Assembly: GCA_007713595.1 (NCBI GenBank)
Contig: VMRY01000034.1
Span: forward strand, 29,963-93,962
Reading direction: 5' to 3'
From: Sedimenticola thiotaurini
GTDB taxonomy: Bacteria > Pseudomonadota > Gammaproteobacteria > Chromatiales > Chromatiaceae
Length of the DNA: 64,000 nt
Made by a program: the position numbers and the translations under genes. The notes below the pieces were generated by a model. It was not told the DNA's origin. It searched no databases and saw only the letters and a program-made list of their open reading frames with translations. This document shows positions 53,706-63,617 of the stretch, in pieces (position 1 is the stretch's first letter; each line of letters begins with the position of its first letter).

Positions 53706-54384
53706 CTAGACAGTCAGAAGTGTAATTGACGGCGTGTTCAGTTTTGGATTTGATGCAAAGCCCCGCACCAATACAACATAGTCTCCCTCTGCAGCCACAT
53801 CGGATTCCCGTGCAATGCGTCGTGCCTACTTGTTTGGATGGGTGTTGCCTGCATCCTTTGCCAGAATCGGCAAAGTCCCCCATTGCGGGTTAAAGCGGCG
53901 ATAGGTTCCCGGGTTACAGGAGATGGCCAGCAGGGGGACAGTGGGCCTGGCAGAGCGTATTGTTATGGCTGACATGCCACTGTTGGAGAGACTAATAATC
54001 ATTTTTGCACGCATCTGTTTCGCCAGTGTGGCGGTGCTATGTGCTACGGCATGACCAAATGGAATAGGCTGGTCAATCTGAAGCAGATGTCGTTCCAGAT
54101 CAGTGTTATCTGTCCGTTCTTGAACAGACCGGTACGAATCTTTGGCCCGCAGAGATCGGCAAAATAGCGATTGGATTATTCAGCTCGTTTGCAATGGTGC
54201 GGACGGTGGCATATGTCGTTTCGTGGTATTCGTGTTCTACATGCGACATATTCAGGCGGAAAACATTTGCCCCGGCCTCAATAAGCTGTCAGATAATAGA
54301 AGGATCTGAGTTGGATGGCCCCAGAGTGGCAATAATCTTGGTTCTCCTGCTGTGCAATAGATCCCACTCTGTTTTGATGCTTAC
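53706..54384 (-). pseudogene. pyk: Decayed pyruvate kinase
   Basis: Hand translation of the minus strand shows pyruvate kinase in pieces: RRTKIIATLGPSNSDPSII, then an in-frame TGA (54291-54289), then QLIEAGANVFRLNMSHVEHEYH, a one-base deletion near 54160 inside ILADLCGPKIRTG, a jump from about residue 85 to the C-terminal domain (AKMIISLSNSGMSA), another stop (53828-53826) and finally ARESDVAAEGDYVVLVRGF ... TPSITLLTV. Less than half of a normal gene remains. The start codon also appears lost although GAGGAG persists. Clear pseudogene. Confidence 0.85.
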
Positions 54385-54561
54385 CGCTATTTTCTCCTCT
54401 ATTTCAAGATAATAGCGACAGCGTCACCAATAACGGAATAGCACCGGTAAACAGGGGGACTGGTGATGTCATGCTGAGTTTGTTAAAGCTGTGTATAATT
54501 GACGACGAATAGAGAATAGTTACTCCATCACTCCCATCCATACAGTTTCTGTTGGTAAGCC

Positions 54562-57225
54562 ATGTTGAAAAAGGATGCTGTATCCATCAGAAGAATAGGA
54601 AGAGGGCGGCTCCTTCTCTCCCCCGAGTGGTTACTCCTCTCTCTGTTATTGATCGGCGCTATATTATTTGCCCTCAACACCCAGACCCTCTGGCGAATGG
54701 ATCAGTTGCTCTATGATGTTCAACTAAAGCTCTGGTCACGTCCGCCACCCGAGGACATTGTTATCGTAGCCATTGATAGTGGCAGTCTTGCCGAGTTGGG
54801 TCGTTGGCCGTGGCAGCGTGGTGTACATGCAGAATTGATAGACCGGCTAACTGATAGCGGTGCCAAGGGTATCTTCATGGATATCCTGTTTTCTGAACCT
54901 GATACCCAGGACAGTGATGGAGATGAGCGATTGGCCGCAGCTATTCTCCGCAGTGACCGGGTCTTTCTACCAGTGATTATTGAGCAGCTGAAACAGGATG
55001 GGCAGCTCCAGGAGACCCTGCCACTGCCTTCTCTTACTACCGCCGCAAAGGGTGTTGGGCATGTGGATATTGATCTGGATCCAGATGGTATTGCCCGCCG
55101 GGTTTTCCTCAGGGAGGGGGTTGGCTCAGCCAATTGGCCAAGTATCAGTGTGGTAATGCTGCAAACCATCTATCCTGAATTGCTCACCTCATTACCGGGT
55201 GGCCGGAATCCTGCTGCGCTGTCCGTTGGGTCTCCGGCCATTGTGCGGGATAATCATGTACTTTTGCCGTTCGCAGGACCGCCGGGTCATTTCAACCGCA
55301 TCTCCTATGCCAGTGTCCTGCGGGGTGAATATCCTGCGGAATATTTCAGGAACAAGATTGTCCTGGTAGGTGCTACGGCCCCTGGACTGGGTGATCTGAT
55401 CCCGACGCCTGTTTCCGGCTATAACCGGCCCATGTCCGGGGTTGAGATCAATGCCAACCTGATTGATGCGCTGAGACGGGGCATCACAATAGAAACGGTT
55501 GGTTTGAATTGGCAGATCAGGATCAGCGGCACAATCCTGCTGCTGTCACTCCTCTCATTTCCGTTTGTTAAGCCAAGAATGGTTTTTCTGCTGGTCGGTG
55601 CGCTATTTTTCAGTACGCTTGGCTTGAGCAGTCTGCTGCTGCATGGCTTTTATCTGTGGTTCCCACCTACGGCGATCCTGACGGGATTGCTGTTGGGCTT
55701 CCCGCTCTGGAGTTGGCGAAGGCTGGTACGTACGGCACGCTATTTTGAACAGGAGTTGACTCGCCTGCGTGAAGAGCCGCGGAGTATTCAGTTTTATGCG
55801 GAACCGACTCACATCACCAGGGGGTTAAGATTTCTGCAGGAGGTCTTACAGTTTGAAGACTGGATATTGTGTGATCCGACCGGCCAAGTTATGAGCAGCA
55901 GTGACACGGCCTTCGTTGCTAAGCCGCCCGCGTCACTTAACCTGCTTGGTCAGACCAGAAAGATGGATCTGCTGTGGCTGATTATTCCACGCGGCGATAC
56001 ACACTGGCAGTTGGGTTTGAAGATTAATGAGGAGCTGTATCACGATAGCAGCGCTATGGAGCTGTTGACAGAGTATATAACGCAGTTTGGAGTCAACTAT
56101 AAGCGTGAAAGAAGAGGCAATGTTGAGCTGGTTGAGCGGCAGGTGCGCCGTGTCCAGTCAGCCATTGCTGATCTGCGTTCTACGCGCCGCCTCCTGTCAG
56201 ATATTCTGCGACAGATGGTGGACGGGGTTTTGGTGATCAATCTGGGTGGACAGGTTGTGATGTCCAACCGACAGGCCGCACATTTTCTCGGACTCGACTC
56301 TGATAAAGAGCAGTTGCATATCAATATCAGATACTTAAAAGATCATCTGACAATAAAAGACTCCAGTTCTATTAGCGATGTATTCAAACAGGTTCTGGTG
56401 GATGGAAAAGTTGTCTCGATTGAGGGGGAAATCGCACAGCGTGGAGAATTGCTGATCCAGATATCGCCCTTGTCGGAGGCAGGTGGACGATTCAATGGTG
56501 CTATTATTATTCTGTCAGATATCTCACGATTGAAAGAGAGCGAACGAAAACGCAACCAGACACTAAATTTCCTCTCCCATGACTTGCGCTCGCCACTGAC
56601 TTCAATGATATCGATGTTGGAGATCGCGCAATCGGATGCAGGGATAATAACGCAGGCAGAGATGGCGGAACGAATCAGCCGTTACGCCCACAAGGCATTG
56701 AGGCTGGCAGATGATTTTCTCGGTTTGGCCAAGGCCGAAAATGCCATCTACGAAAATTTCAGTGAAGCAGATATAACCGCTGTTGCACATAATGCTGTAG
56801 ACGCGGTATTTGCGGAGGCCAGGACAAAAGCCATTACCTTAAAGCGGGTTATTCAGGATGAACCTGTCTGGATTAAGATGGATGCAACCTTGCTGGAACG
56901 GGCGTTGATTAACCTGCTGGAAAATGCCATACGATACAGTCCGCATGATTCTATAATTACCCTCCGACTTGACTCGACAGAGGATAAGGTCAGTTGTTGT
57001 GTAGAAGATCAGGGGCGAGGTATTGCCAAAGAAGATCAGGAGAAGATCTTTGCCCCCTACCAGCAGATTCGCAAGGGTGTGAATAGCGGCGAGAAAGGGA
57101 CAGGGCTGGGATTGGCATTTGTAAAAGTGGTCGCTGAGAAACATCGGGGAAAAATAACTGTCCAAAGCGATGTCGATGAGGGTACCAATTTTTGTTTGGC
57201 ACTCCCCCTTGATTCTGAAGAGTAA
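54562..57225 (+). CDS. CHASE2-domain sensor histidine kinase
   Basis: 887 residues. One TM (about 20-38), an extracytoplasmic CHASE2 domain (about 40-310: DIVIVAIDSGSLAELGRWPWQR; VLVGATAPGLGD), three TM helices (about 315-390), a PAS-like region (about 545-660), then a HisKA box with phospho-acceptor His673 (SHDLRSPL) and an HATPase (LLENAIRYSP; DQGRGIAKEDQEKIFAPY; GTGLGLAFVK). Signal unknown; no response regulator is adjacent. A TerB-like gene follows 29 bases downstream. Confidence 0.9.
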   Translation: MLKKDAVSIRRIGRGRLLLSPEWLLLSLLLIGAILFALNTQTLWRMDQLLYDVQLKLWSRPPPEDIVIVAIDSGSLAELGRWPWQRGVHAELIDRLTDSGAKGIFMDILFSEPDTQDSDGDERLAAAILRSDRVFLPVIIEQLKQDGQLQETLPLPSLTTAAKGVGHVDIDLDPDGIARRVFLREGVGSANWPSISVVMLQTIYPELLTSLPGGRNPAALSVGSPAIVRDNHVLLPFAGPPGHFNRISYASVLRGEYPAEYFRNKIVLVGATAPGLGDLIPTPVSGYNRPMSGVEINANLIDALRRGITIETVGLNWQIRISGTILLLSLLSFPFVKPRMVFLLVGALFFSTLGLSSLLLHGFYLWFPPTAILTGLLLGFPLWSWRRLVRTARYFEQELTRLREEPRSIQFYAEPTHITRGLRFLQEVLQFEDWILCDPTGQVMSSSDTAFVAKPPASLNLLGQTRKMDLLWLIIPRGDTHWQLGLKINEELYHDSSAMELLTEYITQFGVNYKRERRGNVELVERQVRRVQSAIADLRSTRRLLSDILRQMVDGVLVINLGGQVVMSNRQAAHFLGLDSDKEQLHINIRYLKDHLTIKDSSSISDVFKQVLVDGKVVSIEGEIAQRGELLIQISPLSEAGGRFNGAIIILSDISRLKESERKRNQTLNFLSHDLRSPLTSMISMLEIAQSDAGIITQAEMAERISRYAHKALRLADDFLGLAKAENAIYENFSEADITAVAHNAVDAVFAEARTKAITLKRVIQDEPVWIKMDATLLERALINLLENAIRYSPHDSIITLRLDSTEDKVSCCVEDQGRGIAKEDQEKIFAPYQQIRKGVNSGEKGTGLGLAFVKVVAEKHRGKITVQSDVDEGTNFCLALPLDSEE

Positions 57226-57254
57226 CCTGATTAGCCGAGCTGGAAGGTACAGCT

Positions 57255-57716
57255 ATGATACAGAAGATCAAACAGTTTTTTGACAAACACCTGGCCCCAG
57301 GCTCAAGTGGTGTGAGCCGGGATCCACAACAGGCGATTCAATTAGCCGTCGCCGTGCTGCTGTTTGAGGTAGCCGAGTCAGATTATAAGCAACGCCCTGA
57401 AGAGAAGGCGACGCTGTTGAAGACCGTTCAGGAGTCATTCAATTTGACGGATGTAGAGAGTGCAGAGTTGTTGGCTCTGGCCGAGTCTGAACATGCCGAG
57501 TCGACGGACTATTTTCAGTTCACCAGTCTGATCAATCAGCACTACTCGGCGGAGCAGAAAAATCACCTCATAGAAAAACTCTGGAGAATTGCATTTTCTG
57601 ATCAGCAGCTCCATCATTATGAAGAGCATGTAATCCGTCGACTGGCGGAACTGCTGTATGTGCCGCATTCTGTTTTTATTTCAACCAAGTATAAGATCCA
57701 GAATAATCTGGGATGA
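57255..57716 (+). CDS. TerB-like (tellurite resistance family) protein
   Basis: 153 residues, all helical. AIQLAVAVLLFEVAESDYKQRPEEKATL with acidic positions and KLWRIAFSDQQLHHYEEHVIRRLAELLYV are the two halves of the TerB domain, where acidic residues bind metal. Solitary TerB proteins are common and their role is unclear. Probably co-transcribed with the CHASE2 kinase. Confidence 0.8.
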   Translation: MIQKIKQFFDKHLAPGSSGVSRDPQQAIQLAVAVLLFEVAESDYKQRPEEKATLLKTVQESFNLTDVESAELLALAESEHAESTDYFQFTSLINQHYSAEQKNHLIEKLWRIAFSDQQLHHYEEHVIRRLAELLYVPHSVFISTKYKIQNNLG

Positions 57717-57795
57717 CACAGCGTCTGACCAGTTATGTGTAGCGATAATTGATATCGAATAAATCTATCATCAATGTATTCACGGAGTATTGCCA

Positions 57796-58260
57796 ATGAA
57801 CAAAAGGACAATTAAGTTCTCACTCGTTTCCTGTCTGATAGGGAGTCTCTGTTACGGCTCGGCTCTGATTGCCTCTGAATCGACCCAGGGAGCGATAGAT
57901 TTTCGGGAGTCTGTGATGACTACCTTTAAATGGTATCTGCAGCCCATGGGCGCTATGACCAAGGGTGACATGCCATTCGATGCAACCCTGTTCAAGAGTC
58001 GTGCTGAAGGCCTTGCCAATGCCACGCGCCTGGATGTAACGGAGGGATTTCCACTGGGATCAGCGGAAGATACAGAGGCACAGCCAAAGATTTGGGATGA
58101 TTGGGATGATTTTAAGTTGAAATACGAGGCGCTCCAGAAAGAAGCGACGGAGCTGCAGCGTGTAGCGTCAAGTGGAGATGAAGCCGCTATGAAGGCCCAA
58201 TTTGGAAAAACGGCCAAGACCTGTGGCGGTTGCCATAAAGAGTATCGAAAGAAAAAGTAA
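57796..58260 (+). CDS. Cytochrome c', class II c-type cytochrome
   Basis: 154 residues from the ATG after GGAG (the ORF track adds a TTG two codons earlier). Signal peptide 1-25; a four-helix bundle with one haem site CGGCHKEYR at the C-terminal end, the class II arrangement (c'/c-556). Periplasmic; c' proteins bind NO or shuttle electrons. A 14-bp hairpin follows. Confidence 0.87.
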   Translation: MNKRTIKFSLVSCLIGSLCYGSALIASESTQGAIDFRESVMTTFKWYLQPMGAMTKGDMPFDATLFKSRAEGLANATRLDVTEGFPLGSAEDTEAQPKIWDDWDDFKLKYEALQKEATELQRVASSGDEAAMKAQFGKTAKTCGGCHKEYRKKK

Positions 58261-58281
58261 ATCACGGGACAAGCAACGGGA

Positions 58282-58315
58282 CAACTAGGGCAGCAGAACC
58301 ATGCTGCCCTAGTTG
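58282..58315 (+). terminator. Long perfect hairpin after cytochrome c' gene
   Basis: CAACTAGGGCAGCA and TGCTGCCCTAGTTG pair over 14 bp with a 6-base loop. Only ATTGT follows rather than a T-run, so it may act as a terminator or a 3' stabiliser. Confidence 0.6.
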
Positions 58316-58375
58316 ATTGTAGAAATGATTTGATCAGCGAAACTGAGTCGAAGCACATCTTTGGGTGACGCAACA

Positions 58376-59482
58376 ATGATCGATAACTGCTCTCTCTTTA
58401 AGCCCTATCAACTCGGTAACCTGGCGTTGTCGAACAGGGTGGTTATGGCACCACTCACGCGTAGTCGTGCGGCGGCAGGGCATACAGCGACAGACTTAAT
58501 GGCAGAGTACTATGCCCAGCGTGCATCGGCCGGATTGATTATTGCGGAAGCCTCCCAAATATCACCCCAGGGCCAAGGCTATCAGGATACCCCGGGCATC
58601 TATAGCGAAGCGCAGATTGCGGGCTGGCGTTTGGTTACCGATGCGGTACACAAACAGGGTGGTGACATCTTTCTCCAGCTCTGGCATGTGGGGCGTGTAT
58701 CCCATCATGCGCTACAACAGGACGGAGGCCAGCCGGTTGCCCCTTCGGCTATCCAGGCCGATGCCATGACCTTCGTGGATGGTGAATTTGTACCTGCCAG
58801 TGCGCCCCGGGCGCTGGGTCTGCATGAGATCCCCGGAATTGTAGATGATTACAGGCAGGCGACAGTGAATGCACTGGCCGCCGGCTTTGATGGTGTGGAG
58901 ATTCATGCCGCGAATGGCTATCTGATTGATCAGTTCCTGCGGGATGGCTCAAACCATCGAACGGATATGTATGGTGGTTCAATTGAGAACCGGTCACGTT
59001 TCCTGTTACAGGTGATGGAAGCGGTGATAGGTGTGGCCGGCGCCGATCGAGTTGGTATCCGCCTGTCGCCCGTCAGTCCGGCCAACGGGGTCAGTGATAC
59101 CGATAACTGGTCATTGTTTAGCTATCTGGTCGATCAACTCGAACAGCTCCACCCGATTTATCTGCATGTGATCGAAGGGGCTACCATGTCTTCGCGCGAT
59201 TATGATCCTGCATTTGACTTTAAAAGATTGCGGGAGCGCTACAGCGGCACCTATATTGCCAATAATGGTTATACTCGGGAGCTGGCATTGCAACTAACCG
59301 AGTCTGATCCGAAGGCGCTGGTGGCCTTTGGTCGAAAGTTTATTTCCAATCCCGACCTGGTTCAGCGACTTGCCGAAGATGCCCCCTTACAGAGTCTGGA
59401 TAAACAGACACTCTATGGCGGTGGGGCGAAGGGCTACACCGACTATCCAACACTAGCTGATCTTTTACATCCAGACGATTAA
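58376..59482 (+). CDS. Old Yellow Enzyme family alkene reductase
   Basis: 368 residues from MIDNCSLF (ORF track starts five codons earlier). FMN-binding OYE barrel: NRVVMAPLTRSRA near the start, the catalytic pair in GVEIHAANGYLIDQFLRDGSN (His and Asn) and TDMYGGSIENRSRF. Such NAD(P)H enzymes reduce activated C=C bonds or nitro groups (NemA-like). Its last four bases overlap the convergent cytochrome c4 gene. Confidence 0.88.
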   Translation: MIDNCSLFKPYQLGNLALSNRVVMAPLTRSRAAAGHTATDLMAEYYAQRASAGLIIAEASQISPQGQGYQDTPGIYSEAQIAGWRLVTDAVHKQGGDIFLQLWHVGRVSHHALQQDGGQPVAPSAIQADAMTFVDGEFVPASAPRALGLHEIPGIVDDYRQATVNALAAGFDGVEIHAANGYLIDQFLRDGSNHRTDMYGGSIENRSRFLLQVMEAVIGVAGADRVGIRLSPVSPANGVSDTDNWSLFSYLVDQLEQLHPIYLHVIEGATMSSRDYDPAFDFKRLRERYSGTYIANNGYTRELALQLTESDPKALVAFGRKFISNPDLVQRLAEDAPLQSLDKQTLYGGGAKGYTDYPTLADLLHPDD

Positions 59483-60072
59483 TTCATACCGCTGATGTAA
59501 TTCGCCAATGCCTCGATTTCAAATTCGGTCAGCTTGGAGGCAATGGAGTGCATAACTGCGTTGTCATTGGTTCGCACCCGCTTGTTGAAATCCTGTAACT
59601 GGCTGACCAGATAACGTTTGTGTTGCCCGGCCAGGCGGGGCAGGTTTTTGGTCCCCTTGCCTTCATCGCCGTGGCAATTCTTACAGGCGGCCACACCTGA
59701 GTAGGAATTACCCTTGTTGTAGAGATAGTAGCCCACGGCCTCAAACTCTTTATCCCTGACCCTGTGTGCCTGTGGGGGTTTGGCAGAAAAATATTCTCCC
59801 AGTGCCGCCATCTCTTCAGTAGTAAGGTCGGCGGCCATCTCATTCATGGTGCCTTTACGGCGTCCTGCCTTGAAGTCCGCCAGTTGCTTGGCGATGTACT
59901 CGGCATGTTGCCCTGCCAGTCTCGGGTAGATAGCGCTGGAACTCTCACCCTCTGCGCCGTGGCAGAGATAGCACTTCTCATTGACAATCTGCTTGGCTCG
60001 ATCAGCTGCCTGATCGGCTCCAGCCGGTGTGATACTCAGTGCGAGTATGACGAAGCCTAAGATTCTATTCAT
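59479..60072 (-). CDS. Diheme cytochrome c4
   Basis: 197 residues with a signal peptide (1-19) and two haem sites, CYLCH (about 34) and CKNCH (about 132), each in a cytochrome c fold (GESSSAIYPRLAGQHAEYIAKQL; GTKNLPRLAGQHKRYLVSQL). The two halves are homologous, as in c4, which feeds terminal oxidases or other respiratory enzymes in the periplasm. Confidence 0.9.
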   Translation of the reverse strand: MNRILGFVILALSITPAGADQAADRAKQIVNEKCYLCHGAEGESSSAIYPRLAGQHAEYIAKQLADFKAGRRKGTMNEMAADLTTEEMAALGEYFSAKPPQAHRVRDKEFEAVGYYLYNKGNSYSGVAACKNCHGDEGKGTKNLPRLAGQHKRYLVSQLQDFNKRVRTNDNAVMHSIASKLTEFEIEALANYISGMN

Positions 60073-60151
60073 AACATCTCCCTGGATACTGCTCTCCCTC
60101 TACTGTAATAGAGTTCATGGCGCCTTTGCAAAGGCAATGAGTGGCAGCGTG

Positions 60152-61816
60152 TCAGGGACTCTGAATGAGCAGCGCTATGCGGGCAAGTATCTCTGCAGCC
60201 AACTCATCATCACTCGCGATCTGTTTCTGCTCTTTCAATATCTCGGTAAGAATCTCAGGCGTGGTGAGCGGATTGGCGAGTACGACGCGGAAGACGGTGA
60301 TGGTGTCGCCATTGTAGCGGGCTGGAGCCAAACGGGTTCGAGAAACAAATGAGATGCCCGAGGCGCGCTGGCTCTTCTGGATCTGTTTTGTCAGCTGGTT
60401 CAGTTCGGCATTAATGGCAGATTGTTTCTCTGTATTGGCTGTTTTTAGTAGCTTCTGTATCCGTGCTGGCACATAGCGATAGGTCAGCAGGTTGAGCTCT
60501 GGTCGCGTGATCAGTTCAAAATCGCCCGCCGCCTCAATCAGATCAGCAAAGTTACTGGCCGTAGCGATGCCTTTGTCGATCAGCAGTTCATAGCCCTTAC
60601 GACCAATAATATTCAGTGCGGAGTGGACCAGCATGGCGGTGCCAGGGCGTGATCCTTCCAGAGTATGGCTGCCAAGATCCTTTGATCCCTTACGCAGAAT
60701 ATACTCGGCGTGATGTTCAATGCTGGCCAGTGAGGCGGGATTTTTAAACAGCACCATGCCGGCGCCCATGGGTACATAGAGCTGTTTATGGGCGTCAATC
60801 GTGACCGAATCAGCCCGCTCTATCCCTTTCAACAGATGCTTGTATTTGGATGAGAAGAGAGTTGGTCCTCCCCAGGCGGCATCCACATGGAAATGACAAC
60901 CTTCAGCGGCAGCGATATCGGCTAACTTGTCCAGCGGGTCAACATTACCGGTCTCTGTGGTGCCGGCGATGCCGACCAGACTGAGAATCTTGATGCCCTG
61001 CTGCTTCAGTTCGACAAGTGTGTCCTGCAACTGATCAGTATCGATCTTGTTATCCGTATCTGTCGGAATAGCGATAATGGAGTCTCGACCAATACCCAGA
61101 ATATCGGCGGCCTTGCCGAAAGAGTAGTGTCCGCGCTGGGAGATGAGTACAGCGACACCCTCGCAATTGTAATGACTGAGCGCCTTATAGAATCCCTCCC
61201 GGGCAATACCGCGAAAGCCTTCGCAGGCTGGGAACAGGCTGTTTCTGGCGACCCAGAGTGCGGTAATGTTGGCCAGCGTACCACCAGAGCAGAACGCACC
61301 AAGGGCACTTTCAGCGTTGTGCATCCAGGTTTGGTAAAAACCTTCATCCCGGTCATAGATCAGGGCGTGCAGCATGCCCAATACCTGGCGTTCCATCGGC
61401 GTAAAGGCCTTGGAAGTCTCAATCTTGACCAGATTCTGGTTGAGCGCCGTCATGATGCGGGAGAGCGGCAGCATGAAGCTGGGCAGGGCGGTGGTCATAT
61501 GCCCGACAAAACCCGGGGAGGCGGTATGTACCGACTGCGCCACCAGGGTGTCCATCAGGAACTCCGTGTAGTCAGAGACAAAGCTCGGCTGCTCAGGGAT
61601 CGTGGCTGATGAGAACTCCTCCTCGATCAGTGCCAGATCTTTCTCTGTGGCGACGATACGGTTGCGTAGGAAACCAACCAGATTCTGGGAGATCTCCTGA
61701 TCGATTTTTCCCAGTGTGGTATCAGGAGACTCCTGAACGGTAAAAATACGATAGAGATTGCTGAGATTAGCAACAGCAGGCTTCTGATCGTTATCAGGAA
61801 CTGGAGTCATCATCAC
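60152..61816 (-). CDS. panP: PLP-dependent decarboxylase, PanP-type aspartate 1-decarboxylase
   Basis: 554 residues. The PLP lysine is Lys344 in DAHKQLYVP, with CSGGTLAN (phosphate loop) and HVDAAWGG upstream. Overall it follows the glutamate decarboxylase-like PanP of vibrios and other gammaproteobacteria, which makes beta-alanine for pantothenate where PanD is absent. Three Met codons (MMMTP) leave the exact start open. Other group II decarboxylases are possible but PanP fits length and motifs best. Confidence 0.78.
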   Translation of the reverse strand: MMMTPVPDNDQKPAVANLSNLYRIFTVQESPDTTLGKIDQEISQNLVGFLRNRIVATEKDLALIEEEFSSATIPEQPSFVSDYTEFLMDTLVAQSVHTASPGFVGHMTTALPSFMLPLSRIMTALNQNLVKIETSKAFTPMERQVLGMLHALIYDRDEGFYQTWMHNAESALGAFCSGGTLANITALWVARNSLFPACEGFRGIAREGFYKALSHYNCEGVAVLISQRGHYSFGKAADILGIGRDSIIAIPTDTDNKIDTDQLQDTLVELKQQGIKILSLVGIAGTTETGNVDPLDKLADIAAAEGCHFHVDAAWGGPTLFSSKYKHLLKGIERADSVTIDAHKQLYVPMGAGMVLFKNPASLASIEHHAEYILRKGSKDLGSHTLEGSRPGTAMLVHSALNIIGRKGYELLIDKGIATASNFADLIEAAGDFELITRPELNLLTYRYVPARIQKLLKTANTEKQSAINAELNQLTKQIQKSQRASGISFVSRTRLAPARYNGDTITVFRVVLANPLTTPEILTEILKEQKQIASDDELAAEILARIALLIQSP

Positions 61817-62087
61817 TGCGTTAAAACACCCGGGTTAAGGCCAGTAGCTAAATGTAGTGGTTGATTCGGGCGCTGTCGAGTTTTTTTGCTGCTCTGCGTC
61901 AAATTGTATCAGCTAAGGGGGTGCTACGGACTTTTTGGTAAGTCCATACATGAGACTCGTTCCGAGAGATTAGTATCTTCTGAAATTATGGTGCAGCTTT
62001 TAATACTAGTTAGTCAGTTGATTCGAGTGCCAATCGAGTCTTTAAAGGGGAGTTGCCCCGGCAAAAGTGAGTTCTGGCAAGCACAAC
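61817..62087. other. Intergenic region, nothing recognised
   Basis: About 270 bp between panP and the YjbR gene. The plus-strand 82-codon frame here has no ribosome site or family match. Confidence 0.35.
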
Positions 62088-62444
62088 TCACAGCATCTTC
62101 AAACGATTTTTATCTGCTTTTGTCAGTTTACTGACTACCAACGCATAAGATTTGGCGAAAAGCTCAGTCAGTATTGTATCTGGTAGATCACCACCGAGTG
62201 AAATGGTGATCCAGTGTTTCTTGTTCATGTAGTAGCCTGGAATGACTGATTCAAATTGGCTTACCAGCACTTCCGCTTCGGCAGGGATGCACTTGAGTGT
62301 CACCTTGGGTGTCGTTTCATTTTGTGATACGAGGGCGAACATCTTACCCATGACCTTAAACACCAATGCATCGGGTCCAAACGGATAGGTTCCTTCAGCC
62401 GCTTTGAATTGTCCCAGAAATATTTCAACTGACCGTTTATCCAT
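62088..62444 (-). CDS. YjbR/MmcQ family protein
   Basis: 118 residues with the YjbR fold (EGTYPFGPDALVFKVMGKMFALVS; PGYYMNKKHWITISLGGDLP). Often called a DNA-binding protein from structure, though its role is not settled. Stands alone. Confidence 0.82.
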   Translation of the reverse strand: MDKRSVEIFLGQFKAAEGTYPFGPDALVFKVMGKMFALVSQNETTPKVTLKCIPAEAEVLVSQFESVIPGYYMNKKHWITISLGGDLPDTILTELFAKSYALVVSKLTKADKNRLKML

Positions 62445-62557
62445 GGCTGATTTAATCGCTACTGTTTAATGTGACTTCACCTGACTTACTGAGCTGCTCA
62501 ACTCCTTCTCATCAATGTTAGGCAGGATCTGCTTTTCTTTCCACTGATTGGTGCAAC

Positions 62558-62995
62558 TCATGGCCCTATCTGAAGCAATCCTACAAGATGGATTGTGCCG
62601 AACAGCAGGCAGATCAGTGAGCTCCATAGCCAGAACACGGGTGTTCGTCCCAGCGGTCGGGAGATGAGAAACAGACCGCCAACACCGCGCAACAAGTATA
62701 CAGCCGTGGTTAATGAGATGACCCACAATAGCAGAGGCAGTTCGGCAATCACCCCGGCTCCAGAAAGGGCATAGAGAGACCAGATTGATAACGCAACAAC
62801 GATTAGTGAGGTGATCAGGGTAGGCCAGATACTGCCTCTCTCTGCCAGTAGAGCCATCTTTTCACCGGCACCAAAAAAGCGGTACCAAGGTGCGCCATAG
62901 CGGATGCAGCCGAGATGCAGAATTGCCACAATCGCGGTCAAGATGCCACCGATCAGCAAATAGGGGTTGATCGCACTATCAAAGTTAAATGCCAT
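62558..62995 (-). CDS. Small membrane protein, unknown function
   Basis: 145 residues with four TM segments (about 13-31, 56-77, 83-101, 122-140). IRYGAPWYRFFGAGEKMA after the first TM is conserved-looking but I know no family name for it. Not linked to its neighbours by spacing. Confidence 0.6.
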   Translation of the reverse strand: MAFNFDSAINPYLLIGGILTAIVAILHLGCIRYGAPWYRFFGAGEKMALLAERGSIWPTLITSLIVVALSIWSLYALSGAGVIAELPLLLWVISLTTAVYLLRGVGGLFLISRPLGRTPVFWLWSSLICLLFGTIHLVGLLQIGP

Positions 62996-63088
62996 ATCGC
63001 TTTTGTACTCCCTGTATCGGTATGGATAGGCCGATCACCCGGATCATCTATGCAGAATTTGTTGAGTGAAGTGAAACTTGCTAGGCCG

Positions 63089-63502
63089 TTATATACTATT
63101 AACCGGTGGCCCTTTCAATTCAACTACATTACCTTCAGGATCGGTAAGATAGATAGAAGGCCCTGCACCCTCCGCCCCATAGCGTGATTCCATATCACCC
63201 ACCTCAATATCAAACTCCTCCAGGTGAGCGCGAATCCCGGCTTCATCAAAGGGATCAATACGCAGACAGAAGTGATCAAGATTGCGTGCATCCTTATCCG
63301 GCGCTGCACCACCGGCTCTACCTAACTGCCCATCTACAGTTACCAGATCTATAAGTGAACGTCCTGCGCGCAGCTGAATCAGGCCAATGTCATCCTTGCG
63401 GCGTTCCACAGTACAGCCCAGTGCACTGCAGTAGAAGTGGAGCATGGCATCGAGATCAACAATACGAAGTACAAGATGATCGATTTCTCGAATATGTATC
63501 AT
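63089..63502 (-). CDS. VOC family (glyoxalase-like) protein
   Basis: 137 residues with the paired beta-alpha-beta modules of the vicinal-oxygen-chelate fold (IDHLVLRIVDLDAMLHFY; LDHFCLRI; IYLTDPEGNVVEL). Metal ligands are likely His and Glu of each module. GAAGGAAGCAGGTC upstream contains a good ribosome site. Could be a lyase or dioxygenase; substrate unknown. Confidence 0.83.
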   Translation of the reverse strand: MIHIREIDHLVLRIVDLDAMLHFYCSALGCTVERRKDDIGLIQLRAGRSLIDLVTVDGQLGRAGGAAPDKDARNLDHFCLRIDPFDEAGIRAHLEEFDIEVGDMESRYGAEGAGPSIYLTDPEGNVVELKGPPVNSI

Positions 63503-63617
63503 GACCTGCTTCCTTCAAAATCACTGTCGCAGTTTATAATATTTTTCATATGGCTTGTGGTGAGTGTCACGGAGATCAACACTCGTTAAGATAGAAAAAC
63601 TGATAGAACTTATTCGT

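Noticed and set aside
53826-54014. 62-codon minus-strand frame as an independent gene
   Set aside because: It is one piece of the pyruvate kinase pseudogene bounded by its internal stop.
61886-62134. 82-codon plus-strand frame before the YjbR gene
   Set aside because: No ribosome site and overlaps the YjbR 3' end antisense.
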